64,000 nucleotides of DNA from Sinomonas cellulolyticus (GCF_014656475.1 NZ_BNCM01000013.1:1-64000); one strand, 5' to 3'; positions 33,657 to 44,738 are shown, counted from the stretch's first letter. Notes: generated by a model from the sequence alone, not told the origin. A program made the numbers and translations.

Positions 33657-35087
33657 ATGGCTCTGACCCTTGCGCAGCTCCTCACGCATGCCGATCTCGG
33701 CCTCCGGCTCGCGGGCTCCGCTGCGGTGGGCGCCGACGAGATCCGCTGGGTGGCGGTGACGGAGCTCGAGAACCCTGCGCCGTTCCTCACGGGCGGGGAG
33801 CTCGTCCTCACCACAGGCGTCCGCCAGCGCACGGCGACGGAGCAGCGCAGGTTCGTGCGCGTCCTCAAGCGCGCGGGCGCACTCGGGATCGGCTTCGGGA
33901 TCGGCCTCGGCCACGACCAGATCCCGCCTGCCCTCATCGCGGAGGCGAACCGGTGGAACGTGCCCGTCCTCGAAGTCCCTTATCGGACCCCCTTCATGGC
34001 GATCGGCAAGCTCGTCGCCGACTCCCATTCCGCAGACCACTACGCGAGCCTCGAGCGGCTCATCGGGGCGCACCAGGTCCTCGCCCGCTCGCTCCTGACC
34101 GGCGGCGGCCTGCCGGACCTGCTCAAGCACCTCGGCGCCATGCTGCGCACCGACCTCGTCCTGACCCAGTTCACCGCGCAGGTCCACTCCTCGAGCCCGG
34201 AGTCCGGCATGCCGACCATGGACCGCTGGGTGCCGTTCCCCGTGCCCACCGGGCGCCGGGACGCCTGCACGCTGTGGGCCAAGAAGCCCTTCGAGGACAC
34301 CGGCATCATCTCGTACGCACAGAACCTCATCAGCATCGAGCTCAACAACCTCATGAAGCAGCGCCAGTCCCAGCGGGCCCTCGCCGGGCAGGTGATGAAC
34401 GACGTCGTGCGCGGGACCCTCGAGACCGACGAGGCGTCACGCCGCCTCGCCGGGATCGACGTGAACTCCACCCGGCGCAACGTGGTGCTGCTCGCCGAAT
34501 CAGCCGCGCACCACAAGGCCCTGCGCGGCGTGACGCTCCCAGCGGCGCTCGAGGGCGCCGTCACGGCGATCCTCGATCGGGATCTCCTCGTGGTCGTGGA
34601 GGACGACGGCGCGCGGGCGCCCAAGCTGGGACGCCTCCTCGCGGACCACCTCACCGAGGCGGGCATCCATGCCACGATCGGGATCGGCGGCTCGTACACG
34701 AAGCCCAACGGCGTCCGGTGGAGCTACTTCGAGGCCAAGGAGGCGGCCAGCCGCGGGCTCGAGGTGAACGAGCCGGAGCGGCTGAGCATCACGTCGCTGC
34801 TGCTCGCGAGCGAGGACGTCCCGCTCGCCGACATGGCCGGAGAGGCCATCGGCCCGCTGACCCGGTTCGACCGGCAGCACGGGGCCGAGCTCGTGCACAC
34901 GCTCGAGACCTACCTGGCGCTCAACGGGTCCGTGGCGCAGGTGGCCGAGAAGCTCAGCCTGCACCGGAACACCGTGCGGTACCGCCTCGGGCAGATCGCG
35001 GAGCTGACCGGGTATGACCCGGCCGTCACTGCCGACCGCGTCCAGCTCTTCCTCGCCCTGGCCGTGCGGAAGGTCGCCAGGGCGTAG
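33657..35087 (+). CDS. PucR-family transcriptional regulator (GABA or purine type)
   Basis: This 476-residue activator has an N-terminal PucR domain beginning MALTLAQLLTHADLGLRLAG. A central GGDEF-like/CdaR region follows, and a C-terminal helix-turn-helix VAQVAEKLSLHRNTVRYRL lies near residue 440. It is divergent from gabT with a 124-base shared promoter region. That is the arrangement of GabR-type PucR activators in other actinobacteria, so GABA-dependent control is likely but inferred. GGAGG is only one base from the ATG, so the start could also be leaderless. Confidence 0.9.
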   Translation: MALTLAQLLTHADLGLRLAGSAAVGADEIRWVAVTELENPAPFLTGGELVLTTGVRQRTATEQRRFVRVLKRAGALGIGFGIGLGHDQIPPALIAEANRWNVPVLEVPYRTPFMAIGKLVADSHSADHYASLERLIGAHQVLARSLLTGGGLPDLLKHLGAMLRTDLVLTQFTAQVHSSSPESGMPTMDRWVPFPVPTGRRDACTLWAKKPFEDTGIISYAQNLISIELNNLMKQRQSQRALAGQVMNDVVRGTLETDEASRRLAGIDVNSTRRNVVLLAESAAHHKALRGVTLPAALEGAVTAILDRDLLVVVEDDGARAPKLGRLLADHLTEAGIHATIGIGGSYTKPNGVRWSYFEAKEAASRGLEVNEPERLSITSLLLASEDVPLADMAGEAIGPLTRFDRQHGAELVHTLETYLALNGSVAQVAEKLSLHRNTVRYRLGQIAELTGYDPAVTADRVQLFLALAVRKVARA

Positions 35088-35102
35088 GGCTGCCGTCCGT
35101 CC

Positions 35103-35130
35103 GGGAACCGCTTCCTGGGAAGCGGCTCCC
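35103..35130. terminator. Bidirectional hairpin terminator between pucR and fprA
   Basis: A 13-bp stem GGGAACCGCTTCC/GGAAGCGGCTCCC with one mismatch and a 2-base loop lies between convergent genes. Confidence 0.8.
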
Positions 35131-35141
35131 AGGCCGAGGGG

Positions 35142-36644
35142 CTAGTTGGTCGGAGCGCCCGTGACAGCGGCGCCGTTTGAGACGGCCACCATCTCCTCGC
35201 GCGCCACGACCTTCACACGCTCCCGGGCCACCGGCCCACGGTGCGTCTGCGCCGGTTCGGCGGCGGCGCCGAGGGCCTTCTCGTGCGCGTCGAGGGCGAG
35301 CCACCCCTCCCACGTCGTGTACTCGACGCCGCGCTCGGCGAGCAGGTCCGTCACCGCCTCCTCGTCCGGCACGGCCGCGGCCGGGAGCTCCTCGCGGGCC
35401 GCGAGGAGGTGGTTGATGGTCTCAAGCGCGTCGCCCTTCGTGTGGCCGATGAGGCCAACCGGGCCGCGCTTGATCCAGCCGGTCGCGTAGAGGCCGGGGA
35501 CGTGGGCGCCGTCGGCGTCCAGAACGCGGCCGCCGTCGTTCGGGATCACGCCGCGGCGGTGGTCGAACTCGACGTCTGGCAGCGCCGAGCCGAAGTAGCC
35601 GATGGCCCGGTACACGGCCTGGACGGGGTAGTCGACGAGCTCGCCGGTGCCGCGGACGTTCCCGGTCCCGTCGAGTTCCTGCCGCTCGAACCGGATGCCG
35701 GCCACCTTCCCCGGCGTCTCCGGGGAGTCCACGATCTCTACGGGGCTCTGCAGGAAGTGGAGGTGCAGTCGGCGCGAGGCGGTCAGCTCGGCCGGGTCCT
35801 CGGGCTGCTCGGCGATCCAGTTCGTGAGGGTGCCGACCATGGTCTTGACCTGGTTGTTGGTCTGGATCTCCCGGTCGGAGGCCTCGTCGAACTCGAAGTC
35901 CTCCGGGTACAGGACGAGGTCCACGTCGTGCGAGTGCGAGAGCTCGCGCAGCTCGAGCGGGGTGAACTTCACCTGAGCGGGGCCGCGGCGCCCGAACACG
36001 TGCACGTCGGTCACCGGGGACTCCTTGAGGATCCGGTAGACGTTGTCCGGGATCTCGGTCACGAGCAGCTCGTCGGCATGCTTGGAGAGGACGCGGGCGA
36101 CGTCGAGCGCGACGTTGCCGTTGCCGATCACCGCGATCTCGCGCGCCTCGAGCGGCCACTCGCGGGGGACGTCGGGGTGGCCGTCGTACCAGGACACGAA
36201 GTCGGCCGCGCCGAACGAGCCCTCGAGCTCGACGCCCGGGATGTTCAGGTCCGCGTCCTTGACGGCGCCCGTCGCGAAGATGACCGCGTCGTAGTGGCGC
36301 TGCAGGTCGGCGAGGGAGAGGTCCGTGCCGTAGTCGACGTTGCCGAAGAAGCGGATGTCGCCGCGGTCCAGGACCTTGTGCAGCGCAGTGACGATGCCCT
36401 TGATGCGCGGATGGTCCGGGGCGACGCCGTAGCGGATCAGGCCGTAGGGCGCCGGGTACCGGTCGAAGAGGTCAATGCTCAGGGCCAGCTCGCCGGAGGC
36501 GACGGGCGCGCTCTTGGTGAGCAGGTCGGCCGCGTAGACGCCGGCGGGGCCGGAGCCGACGACGGCGACACGCAACGGACGCTGCTGTGACGGGCGCTCG
36601 GCGGAGCCGCGGGCTGCGCTGGTGGACTCGGGAGTGTTCGACAC
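35142..36644 (-). CDS. fprA: Ferredoxin-NADP+ reductase, FprA type (second paralog, sulfur-linked)
   Basis: This 500-residue protein is very like the 22813-24294 gene through its whole length (same GPAGVYAADLLTKS, RYGVAPDHPRIKGI, VIGNGNVALDVARVL and GWIKRGPVGLIGHTKGDALET blocks), so they are paralogs. Here it follows the siroheme synthase by 46 bases in the ssuABC-cysG unit. A dedicated role in supplying reduced ferredoxin to the ferredoxin sulfite reductase encoded 15 kb away is likely, although ferredoxin itself is not encoded here. The GTG at 36644 is preceded by AAGGAA. Confidence 0.93.
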   Translation of the reverse strand: MSNTPESTSAARGSAERPSQQRPLRVAVVGSGPAGVYAADLLTKSAPVASGELALSIDLFDRYPAPYGLIRYGVAPDHPRIKGIVTALHKVLDRGDIRFFGNVDYGTDLSLADLQRHYDAVIFATGAVKDADLNIPGVELEGSFGAADFVSWYDGHPDVPREWPLEAREIAVIGNGNVALDVARVLSKHADELLVTEIPDNVYRILKESPVTDVHVFGRRGPAQVKFTPLELRELSHSHDVDLVLYPEDFEFDEASDREIQTNNQVKTMVGTLTNWIAEQPEDPAELTASRRLHLHFLQSPVEIVDSPETPGKVAGIRFERQELDGTGNVRGTGELVDYPVQAVYRAIGYFGSALPDVEFDHRRGVIPNDGGRVLDADGAHVPGLYATGWIKRGPVGLIGHTKGDALETINHLLAAREELPAAAVPDEEAVTDLLAERGVEYTTWEGWLALDAHEKALGAAAEPAQTHRGPVARERVKVVAREEMVAVSNGAAVTGAPTN

Positions 36645-36690
36645 GGCTGTGTTCCTTCGGTTTCGTTCGCTGGGCCGGGGGGGTTCTGGG

Positions 36691-37998
36691 TCAGGTGGTC
36701 TGCAGGGCGGGTGCGGGCGCGGCCGCGACGAGGCCGGCGGCGTAGGGGCTCACCCGGACAACGTCGCCAATCACGATCACCGCGGGGTTCGAGATTCCGA
36801 CGGTACGGGCACGGTCAACGATCCTATCGAGCGTGGCGACGGTGACGCGCTGCTCGGGCGTCCATCCGCGCTCGACGATGGCCACGGGAGTGCCTCCGCC
36901 GAGGCCCCGCGAGCGCAGCACCGCGACGGACTCGGCGAGCCGCCTCACGCCCATGAGCAGGACGATAGTGTGGTCGGGCCGGGCGGGGAGCTCGGCGAGT
37001 TCGTCGTGGCCCGTGGCCACGGAGAACCCGGTGGCGAGGCCGCGGTGCGTCACCGGGATGCCGGCAGCGGCTGGCACGGACACCGCGCTCGTCACGCCCG
37101 GCACCACCTCGACGTCGATCCCGTGCTCACGGCAGTACTGCGCCTCCTCGCCGCCGCGCCCCAGGACGTACGGGTCGCCGCCCTTCAAGCGCACGACCGC
37201 GTTGCCCGCCGCGGCTTCCCGCACGAGGACGGCGTTGATCTCGTCCTGCGTGGCGGTGTGCGCGCCGGGGGCCTTGCCGACCTCGATGACGCGCACGCCC
37301 TCCCCCAGCTCGGACAGGAGCCCGCGGGGGCCGAGCCGGTCCGCCACGACGACGTCCGCCTCGGCCAGCAGCTGACGCCCGCGCACCGTGATGAGACCGG
37401 CGTCGCCGGGGCCGCCGCCCACGAGAGCGACCCGTCCCACAGGGACCGAAGCGGAAGGGAAGGAACCAGCAAGAGCCGGCCGCGCGCCGTCGTGCGCGGA
37501 ATCCACGGAAGCGGCCTTCCGGTGCCGCCGCAGCGGCAGCCGGCCGGTCCGCAGCGCGAGGACGATGGCATCCTTGAGCGCCTTGGCGCGGCGCGGGTCG
37601 CCGCCGGCGTTGACGGCCACGGTGACATCGTCCACGCGGGCCACCGCCGGTGTCCACGCGGCGGAGGCCTCATGGTCCGCGGCGTTGACGCACCAGATCC
37701 GGCGGTCTTCCGCCTCGGCCGCGACGCGGGCGTCCACGCTGGGCTGGCCCGTCGCCGTCTGCACAAACCACTTTCCGTCCAGGTCGGCCGTCTCGTAGCC
37801 GCGGCGCACCCACGTAAGGAGTCCGGCGTCGGCCAGTCGCACGACGCCGGGCCCCGCCTCGGGCGCCACGACGGTGACATTCGCACCGGCGTCGAGCAGG
37901 CCCTGCGCCCGGCGCGCGGCCACGGCGCCGCCGCCGACCACGAGCACGTCACGGCCGAGCAGGCGCAACGAGGTGGGGTACAGGTCGATTCCGCTCAT
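36691..37998 (-). CDS. cysG: Siroheme synthase: fused precorrin-2 dehydrogenase and uroporphyrinogen-III methyltransferase
   Basis: This 435-residue fusion starts with a Met8-like NAD-binding dehydrogenase (residues 1-155, DVLVVGGGAVAARRAQGLL). A linker of about 35 residues follows, then the CobA/SUMT methyltransferase (from residue about 189, VALVGGGPGDAGLITVRG and VVRLKGGDPYVLGRGGEE). It makes precorrin-2 and sirohydrochlorin; the iron chelatase step would be done by the CbiX-type protein at 54478-55188, since a Met8 chelatase centre is not evident. The ATG at 37998 has AGGAGG and overlaps the permease stop as ATGA. The linker (residues about 168-172) carries a copy of the GCGCACGACGGC element. 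Confidence 0.92.
   Translation of the reverse strand: MSGIDLYPTSLRLLGRDVLVVGGGAVAARRAQGLLDAGANVTVVAPEAGPGVVRLADAGLLTWVRRGYETADLDGKWFVQTATGQPSVDARVAAEAEDRRIWCVNAADHEASAAWTPAVARVDDVTVAVNAGGDPRRAKALKDAIVLALRTGRLPLRRHRKAASVDSAHDGARPALAGSFPSASVPVGRVALVGGGPGDAGLITVRGRQLLAEADVVVADRLGPRGLLSELGEGVRVIEVGKAPGAHTATQDEINAVLVREAAAGNAVVRLKGGDPYVLGRGGEEAQYCREHGIDVEVVPGVTSAVSVPAAAGIPVTHRGLATGFSVATGHDELAELPARPDHTIVLLMGVRRLAESVAVLRSRGLGGGTPVAIVERGWTPEQRVTVATLDRIVDRARTVGISNPAVIVIGDVVRVSPYAAGLVAAAPAPALQTT
37484..37497. repeat. GCGCACGACGGC element in the siroheme-synthase linker
   Basis: Reads GCGCCGTCGTGCGC on the plus strand. The same stem sequence forms the terminators at 3304 and 14826. It sits exactly in the interdomain linker, away from both catalytic domains. 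Confidence 0.6.
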
Positions 37999-38945
37999 CG
38001 GGTGCCTCCTGCGAGCAGTCCGCGGCCCGCGAGGAGCCGACGTTCGAGGGGTGAGAAGACCGCCAGCTCGATCGCGATGCCGACAGCGAGGATCACAAGG
38101 ATGGCGCTCATGACCACGCCCATGTCGCTGAGCGTGCGGCCCTGGTCCAGGAGGGACCCGAGGCCGAACCCGAGCGTGCCGCCCACCGCGATGATCTCCG
38201 CGGCCATGAGCGAGCGCCACGAGAACGCCCAGCCCTGCTTGAGCCCCGCCAGGTACCCGGGCAGCGCCGCCGGCAGGATGACCCGCAGTGCGAGCTCCCC
38301 CTTGGACGCTCCGAGGACCTTCGCGACCGAGCGGTACTGCGGCGGGACCTGGTCGATGCCTGCGACGAGCCCGTTGACGATCGACGGGATCGCGCCCATG
38401 AGCACCACGAAGTAGACGGTCGCGTCCGTGAGGCCGAACCAGATGATCGCGGCCGGCACCCACGCGACGGAGGGGAGGACCTGCAGGCCCGAGATGAGGG
38501 GACCGAACGCGCGGCGCAGCGGCTTGGCCTGGCCCAGCAGGAGCCCGAGCGGGGTGGCCACCACGACGCTCACTGCGAAGCCGATCAGCCCGCGGCCCAG
38601 CGAGGTCAGGACGGCCTCCTGCGCGCGGCCCTCGGCCCACAGGCCGCCGAAGGATGCCGCGACGTCGAGCGGTCCGGGCACGAGGTCCCGCCGCCTGAAG
38701 CCCAGGGCCACGTACAGCTGCCACGCGATGATGAGGGCTGCCACGGCCGCCAGCGGGAGGAGGATGCGGGTCCAGTCGCGACGGCGTCGGGTGGCCTCGG
38801 ACTGGAGGTGGTCCAGGCCCGCCTCGATCGTGGCGAGGTCGGCCGCCCGCACCGGGGTGTCGCGCACGACGGCGGCATCCGGCGTGGGCGCGCCGGTCGC
38901 CTCACCGCGGGGCAGCTCCTTCTCGAGCGTGGGGTTACCTGGCAT
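37995..38945 (-). CDS. ssuC: ABC transporter permease, SsuC/TauC/NrtB type
   Basis: This 316-residue permease has a long soluble N-terminal tail (about 60 residues), then six membrane segments. The binding-protein-dependent transport loop is in the GASKGELALRVILPAALPGYLAGLKQGWA region. The family imports sulfonates, taurine or nitrate/bicarbonate; sulfur context favours sulfonate. The start at 38945 overlaps the ATPase stop by 11 bases. The N-terminal tail holds a GCGCACGACGGC copy at 38862-38875. Confidence 0.87.
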   Translation of the reverse strand: MPGNPTLEKELPRGEATGAPTPDAAVVRDTPVRAADLATIEAGLDHLQSEATRRRRDWTRILLPLAAVAALIIAWQLYVALGFRRRDLVPGPLDVAASFGGLWAEGRAQEAVLTSLGRGLIGFAVSVVVATPLGLLLGQAKPLRRAFGPLISGLQVLPSVAWVPAAIIWFGLTDATVYFVVLMGAIPSIVNGLVAGIDQVPPQYRSVAKVLGASKGELALRVILPAALPGYLAGLKQGWAFSWRSLMAAEIIAVGGTLGFGLGSLLDQGRTLSDMGVVMSAILVILAVGIAIELAVFSPLERRLLAGRGLLAGGTR

Positions 38946-39660
38946 GGCGGGCGATCTCCTCACGGAGGCGGGAGGTGAGCTGGTTCGCGAGGGCGGCGGA
39001 AGCGCCGGCGTCGCTCTTCGTCGCCTCGTCCACGGCCCATTCCGCGACCACACGGCCGGGGCGCGAGGAGAGGAGCAGCACCCGCTGCCCGAGGCGCACG
39101 GCCTCACGGACGTTGTGGGTGACGAAGATGATGGTGCGGCCGGTCTCGCGCCAGATCCGGGTGAGCTCCTCGTGGAGGAGGTCGCGGGTGATGGCGTCGA
39201 GGGCTGCGAAGGGCTCGTCCATGAGGAGCACCTGCCGGTCCTGTGAGAGGGCCCTGGCGAGGGCGACCCGCTGGCGCATCCCTCCGGAGAGCTCGTGCGG
39301 GCGGCGGTCGGCCGCCTCGCCGAGCCGCACGAGGTCGAGGAGGTCCGTGGCCCGTGCGCGGCGCTCGGCCTTGCCGACGCCCCGGAGCCGCAGCGCGAGC
39401 TCCACGTTGCCGCGGGCCGTGAGCCAGGGGTACAGGGCTGCGTCCTGGAACATGAAGGCCGCACCGTCCGCCGGGACCTCCAGGGCGCCCGCGGTGGGCC
39501 GCTCGAGTCCCGCGATGATGTTCAGGAGGGTGGACTTGCCGCATCCGGAGGCGCCCAGGAGGGCGACGAACTCTCCTTGGGCGATGCTCGCGGTGACCCC
39601 CTCGAGCACGGGTGCGCCGTCACCGAACCGCTTGCCGAGGTTCTCCAGGAGGACCGTCAT
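38935..39660 (-). CDS. ssuB: ABC transporter ATP-binding protein, SsuB/TauB type
   Basis: This 241-residue ATPase has Walker A GASGCGKST at residues 36-44, the signature LSGGMRQR at 124-131, Walker B LLMDEPFAALD at 145-155 and the switch His in FVTHNV. It is the ATPase of the adjacent permease, overlapping the substrate-binding gene by 4 bases and the permease by 11 bases, so stoichiometric expression is expected. It is typical of the nitrate/sulfonate/taurine subgroup. Confidence 0.93.
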   Translation of the reverse strand: MTVLLENLGKRFGDGAPVLEGVTASIAQGEFVALLGASGCGKSTLLNIIAGLERPTAGALEVPADGAAFMFQDAALYPWLTARGNVELALRLRGVGKAERRARATDLLDLVRLGEAADRRPHELSGGMRQRVALARALSQDRQVLLMDEPFAALDAITRDLLHEELTRIWRETGRTIIFVTHNVREAVRLGQRVLLLSSRPGRVVAEWAVDEATKSDAGASAALANQLTSRLREEIARHAR

Positions 39661-40871
39661 GGCGTCTCCTGTCCGAGGCCCGCGGCGCCGACCGACGGAT
39701 GGCCCGCAGCAGCGAGGGCCTCGTTGAGCCCGCGCAGGTCGAAGAGTCCGTGGAGGTCGGCGTCCTTCGTGACGCCCACGGCCACGCCGTCGTGCAGGAG
39801 CTTCGGGAAGGCGCCGGCCAGCGGGTCGGCGGTGAACGTGATGTTCGCGAGGGAGCGCTCGAGGACGTCAGCCGGCAGCTCAGCGCCGGCGGCCGCCTTG
39901 AGGCCAGCGTTCACGGCGGCGGCCTTCTCGGCGGGGGTGGCATGGTTGAGCCAGTCGATCGCCGCGACGTGGCCCTTCAGGAGCGCCTGCACGGTCTGGG
40001 GGTGGTCGGCGGCGAACTTCTTGTTGACGATGAGCACTGTGGTCGGGAAGAGGCCGGGCTTGGCGGTCCCGGCACCGTCCCACAGGTCCTTCTCGTCCAC
40101 GAGAACATGCGCGCCGGCCTGCAGGACGAGGCGCGACGCCCACGGCTCGGGCAGCCACGCTCCGTCGATCTTGCCGTTGGTGAAGAGTCTGAGGGTCTGG
40201 GCATTGTCGGTGGGGTTGATGGTCGCGTCGCCGCCGCCGTTGGGGCTGGTCTTGAGGCCCTTCCCTGCGAGATAGGCGCGCAGCGCCACGTCCTGGGTCC
40301 CGCCGAGCTGCGGCGTGGCAAGCACGGCACCCTTGAGCTGGTCCGGGCTCGTGATGCCGGCCTTCACCACCAGCTGGGCGCCCCCTGCCGCCGCGCCCGC
40401 GATCACGGCGACCGATTCGCCGTGGCTCTGGACGAACGAGTTGATGGCCGGATTCGGGCCGACGTACGCCGCGTCGATCGCTCCGGCGTTGAGCGCCTCG
40501 ATCGCCGCGGGGCCGGCATCGAACACCTGCGTGGACAGTTCCGGCGTGCCGGCGTCCTGGAGGGCGGTGCCGAGCAGGTCCTCCTGCACGCCGATCAGCG
40601 CCGACGCGTGGGTCACGTTGCCGAAGTAGCCGAGCCGCAGCTGCGGCGCCGGGGTGCCAGCAGCGTTCGCTGCCGCCGCTGGCGCGGGGTTCGGCTGCCC
40701 GGTGGCGAGAGCGGCGGCGAGGGTGCCGGCGCCGAGGAGGAGCACGACGGCGGCCGCGATCCCGAGCGTGCGGCCACGGCGGGGGCGGGGCTCCGGGTCT
40801 GCGGTGATGCGGATGGTTCGTGGGGTGCCGGGCGGGCTCGTCGCCTCGGTCGGGGCGGTGCTCTGGCTCAT
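39657..40871 (-). CDS. ssuA: ABC transporter substrate-binding protein, SsuA/NMT1-like
   Basis: This 404-residue solute-binding protein has the core LRLGYFGNVTHASALIG, AAYVGPNPAINSF and GAWLPEPWASRLV motifs of aliphatic-sulfonate/nitrate-type binding proteins. An N-terminal cytoplasmic tail of about 35 residues precedes one hydrophobic segment (about 36-57). There is no lipobox cysteine, which is unusual for a Gram-positive binding protein, so it may be anchored by an uncleaved helix. The ligand could be sulfonate, sulfate-ester or nitrate type; the sulfur context is the only guide. Confidence 0.85.
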   Translation of the reverse strand: MSQSTAPTEATSPPGTPRTIRITADPEPRPRRGRTLGIAAAVVLLLGAGTLAAALATGQPNPAPAAAANAAGTPAPQLRLGYFGNVTHASALIGVQEDLLGTALQDAGTPELSTQVFDAGPAAIEALNAGAIDAAYVGPNPAINSFVQSHGESVAVIAGAAAGGAQLVVKAGITSPDQLKGAVLATPQLGGTQDVALRAYLAGKGLKTSPNGGGDATINPTDNAQTLRLFTNGKIDGAWLPEPWASRLVLQAGAHVLVDEKDLWDGAGTAKPGLFPTTVLIVNKKFAADHPQTVQALLKGHVAAIDWLNHATPAEKAAAVNAGLKAAAGAELPADVLERSLANITFTADPLAGAFPKLLHDGVAVGVTKDADLHGLFDLRGLNEALAAAGHPSVGAAGLGQETP

Positions 40872-40917
40872 CGGTCAGATCCTTGGTCTCGCTGGTCGTC
40901 AGGTCGCGGGCTGGGGC

Positions 40918-40992
40918 CTATCGACGGGCCCGACATCGCGGCATTCGCGCCGCCGTCGGGATGCTGGTCTGCGAGGTCATGCGTTCAAGCAT
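40918..40992 (-). CDS. Candidate leader peptide upstream of ssuA
   Basis: A 24-codon frame starts MLERMTSQTS and ends PRCRARR, with one Cys codon among Arg codons near the stop. It stops 46 bases before ssuA. It could be a translated leader that senses cysteine supply, as described for sulfur genes in other actinobacteria, or simply a chance frame. No ribosome site precedes it, so a leaderless start would be needed. Confidence 0.3.
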   Translation of the reverse strand: MLERMTSQTSIPTAARMPRCRARR

Positions 40993-41023
40993 GGAGGGCT
41001 GCCGGGGCTCCGCAAAGGGCCCG

Positions 41024-41058
41024 GTCACGGGCGGTCACGCTACGTCACGAGGCGTCAC
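41024..41058. promoter_or_regulatory. Four GTCACG boxes at 10-bp spacing upstream of ssuA
   Basis: GTCAC(G) begins at 41024, 41034, 41044 and 41054, exactly one helical turn apart. The last two lie in an outer inverted repeat GCTACGT/ACGTAGC (41039-41063). Regular helical phasing on one DNA face is the mark of a multimeric activator or repressor site, here some 150-190 bases before the ssuA start. Confidence 0.55.
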
Positions 41059-41112
41059 GTAGCGCTGAGACGGAGACCGACACGAGTGCCGCGGACACGC
41101 CGCCGGATCCGC

Positions 41113-41151
41113 GGCACTCGGGTTGGCTACTGGCACTCGGGGTTGGCTACT
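41113..41151. repeat. Tandem 19/20-bp duplication at the end of the TM2 gene
   Basis: GGCACTCGGGTTGGCTACT occurs at 41113-41131 and again with one extra G at 41132-41151. The second copy includes the stop codon of the TM2 gene. It is a recent local duplication. Confidence 0.8.
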
Positions 41152-42208
41152 GGGGTGTGATCGTCCAGTCGCCGCTCGACTCGACCTGTACGAAGGCCGG
41201 GGCTGTGAGGCGGACGGTTCCGGAGTACGAGCCGATCTCATTCACTGCGAGCTGCGGGTAGCTCGACCCGTAGCCGATCACCACGAAGTTGCTGGGGCCC
41301 GCGTTGGTGATCGCCGCCTTGGTCGTCTTGCCCGGGAGGTAGACAACGGTGTCGCCGTGGCCGCTCACCGGGCCAGCGGACGGCTTCACGGTCGAGAGAT
41401 CGGCGACGGTGATGGTCCAAGGCCCGGCCGCGGCGACCTCAAGCTCGCTCGTGGCCGAGGTCTTCCGCGTATCGACGATGTGTGAGCCCGAGTAGGCCCC
41501 GATCTCGTTGACGAGGAGGCTGTCGGCGCCGTTGCTCTTGAGCACTGTGTTGCTCGAGCAGGCCGGGCAGTCGAACGTGACGACGGCGGGCAGTCCCATG
41601 AGATCGACGGAGACGATGTCGTCGCCAGCACCCGTGAAGGTCTTCGTGGGGAGCACCGGCGTGCTCGGTGTCGTAGCCTTCGCGGCCGGGGTCGTCACCC
41701 GAGGGGCGGCTGCGGCAGGCGTGACAGCGGGGGCAGCCGCGCCAGAAGGAGCGGCTGCCGATGAGGAGGCGGCCGGCGTCGCGCTTTCCTGCGCGGAGAC
41801 GGGCTTCGCGAGGCCAGCGCTCGCCTGCCCTGCGCCGACTGCCGCGGCGCTGCCACCGGACACGAGCCCCAGCAGAACCACGACGGCAGAGACGATCAGT
41901 GCCATGACCCTGTGCTGGCTGTAACCGGCGAGGGGCTGGCGGTTCTTGTCCGTCTGGTGGCCCGTGAGGACGATGATGAGGTCAACGAGTGCCCAGATGC
42001 CGAAGCCTCCGGCCGTGACGAGCTTGAGAATGCCGGTGCCGACCTTGCCGAGGTAGAAGCGGTCAGCCCCGAGCCCACCGAGGAGGAGCGAAAGGAGCCA
42101 GGTCGTGACGAACGACTTCTGGCGGTAGACGGTGGTGCCAGAGGCGGCCTTGCCGGGCCCGTACTGCGCCGGCGGGACCGGCGGTACGGGAGGAAGCGTG
42201 TTGTGCAT
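41147..42208 (-). CDS. TM2-domain membrane protein with external beta-rich domain
   Basis: A 353-residue protein. After a Pro-rich start, a TM2 domain (residues about 30-90) shows two hydrophobic helices around GGLGADRFYLGKVGTGILK and GIWALVDLIIVLTGH. A further hydrophobic segment ends at about residue 125. A long Ala/Pro/Thr-rich linker follows, then an extracellular domain of about 150 residues with two similar halves (IGAYSGSHIVDTR and IGSYSGTVRLTAP, each ending WTITV/WTITP). The repeated half-domain suggests internal duplication. The function of TM2 proteins in bacteria is not established. It is monocistronic and minus strand. Confidence 0.83.
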   Translation of the reverse strand: MHNTLPPVPPVPPAQYGPGKAASGTTVYRQKSFVTTWLLSLLLGGLGADRFYLGKVGTGILKLVTAGGFGIWALVDLIIVLTGHQTDKNRQPLAGYSQHRVMALIVSAVVVLLGLVSGGSAAAVGAGQASAGLAKPVSAQESATPAASSSAAAPSGAAAPAVTPAAAAPRVTTPAAKATTPSTPVLPTKTFTGAGDDIVSVDLMGLPAVVTFDCPACSSNTVLKSNGADSLLVNEIGAYSGSHIVDTRKTSATSELEVAAAGPWTITVADLSTVKPSAGPVSGHGDTVVYLPGKTTKAAITNAGPSNFVVIGYGSSYPQLAVNEIGSYSGTVRLTAPAFVQVESSGDWTITPQ

Positions 42209-42305
42209 GGTGTCCCCCTGATGTAGAAGCGCGACGAACTGCCGTGCACTTCACACGCTAGGGACGGGGTCCGACACTTCTCACTGGCACCGCTGGCCGC
42301 ACAGC

Positions 42306-42339
42306 TCCGGGGGCCGGCCGTCGCCGGCCGGCCCCCGGA
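42306..42339 (-). terminator. Hairpin terminator after katG
   Basis: A perfect 15-bp inverted repeat TCCGGGGGCCGGCCG/CGGCCGGCCCCCGGA with a 4-base loop, 8 bases past the katG stop. Confidence 0.85.
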
Positions 42340-42347
42340 AATGCGTC

Positions 42348-44738
<2,391 letters not shown>

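Noticed and set aside
40875..41020. Possible S-box/SAM riboswitch in the ssuA leader (CCCGGCAGCC after a GGGCCC segment)
   Set aside because: Only the short GGCCC/CCCGGCA core is similar. The downstream helices and the conserved AAGGTGC-type segment are missing.
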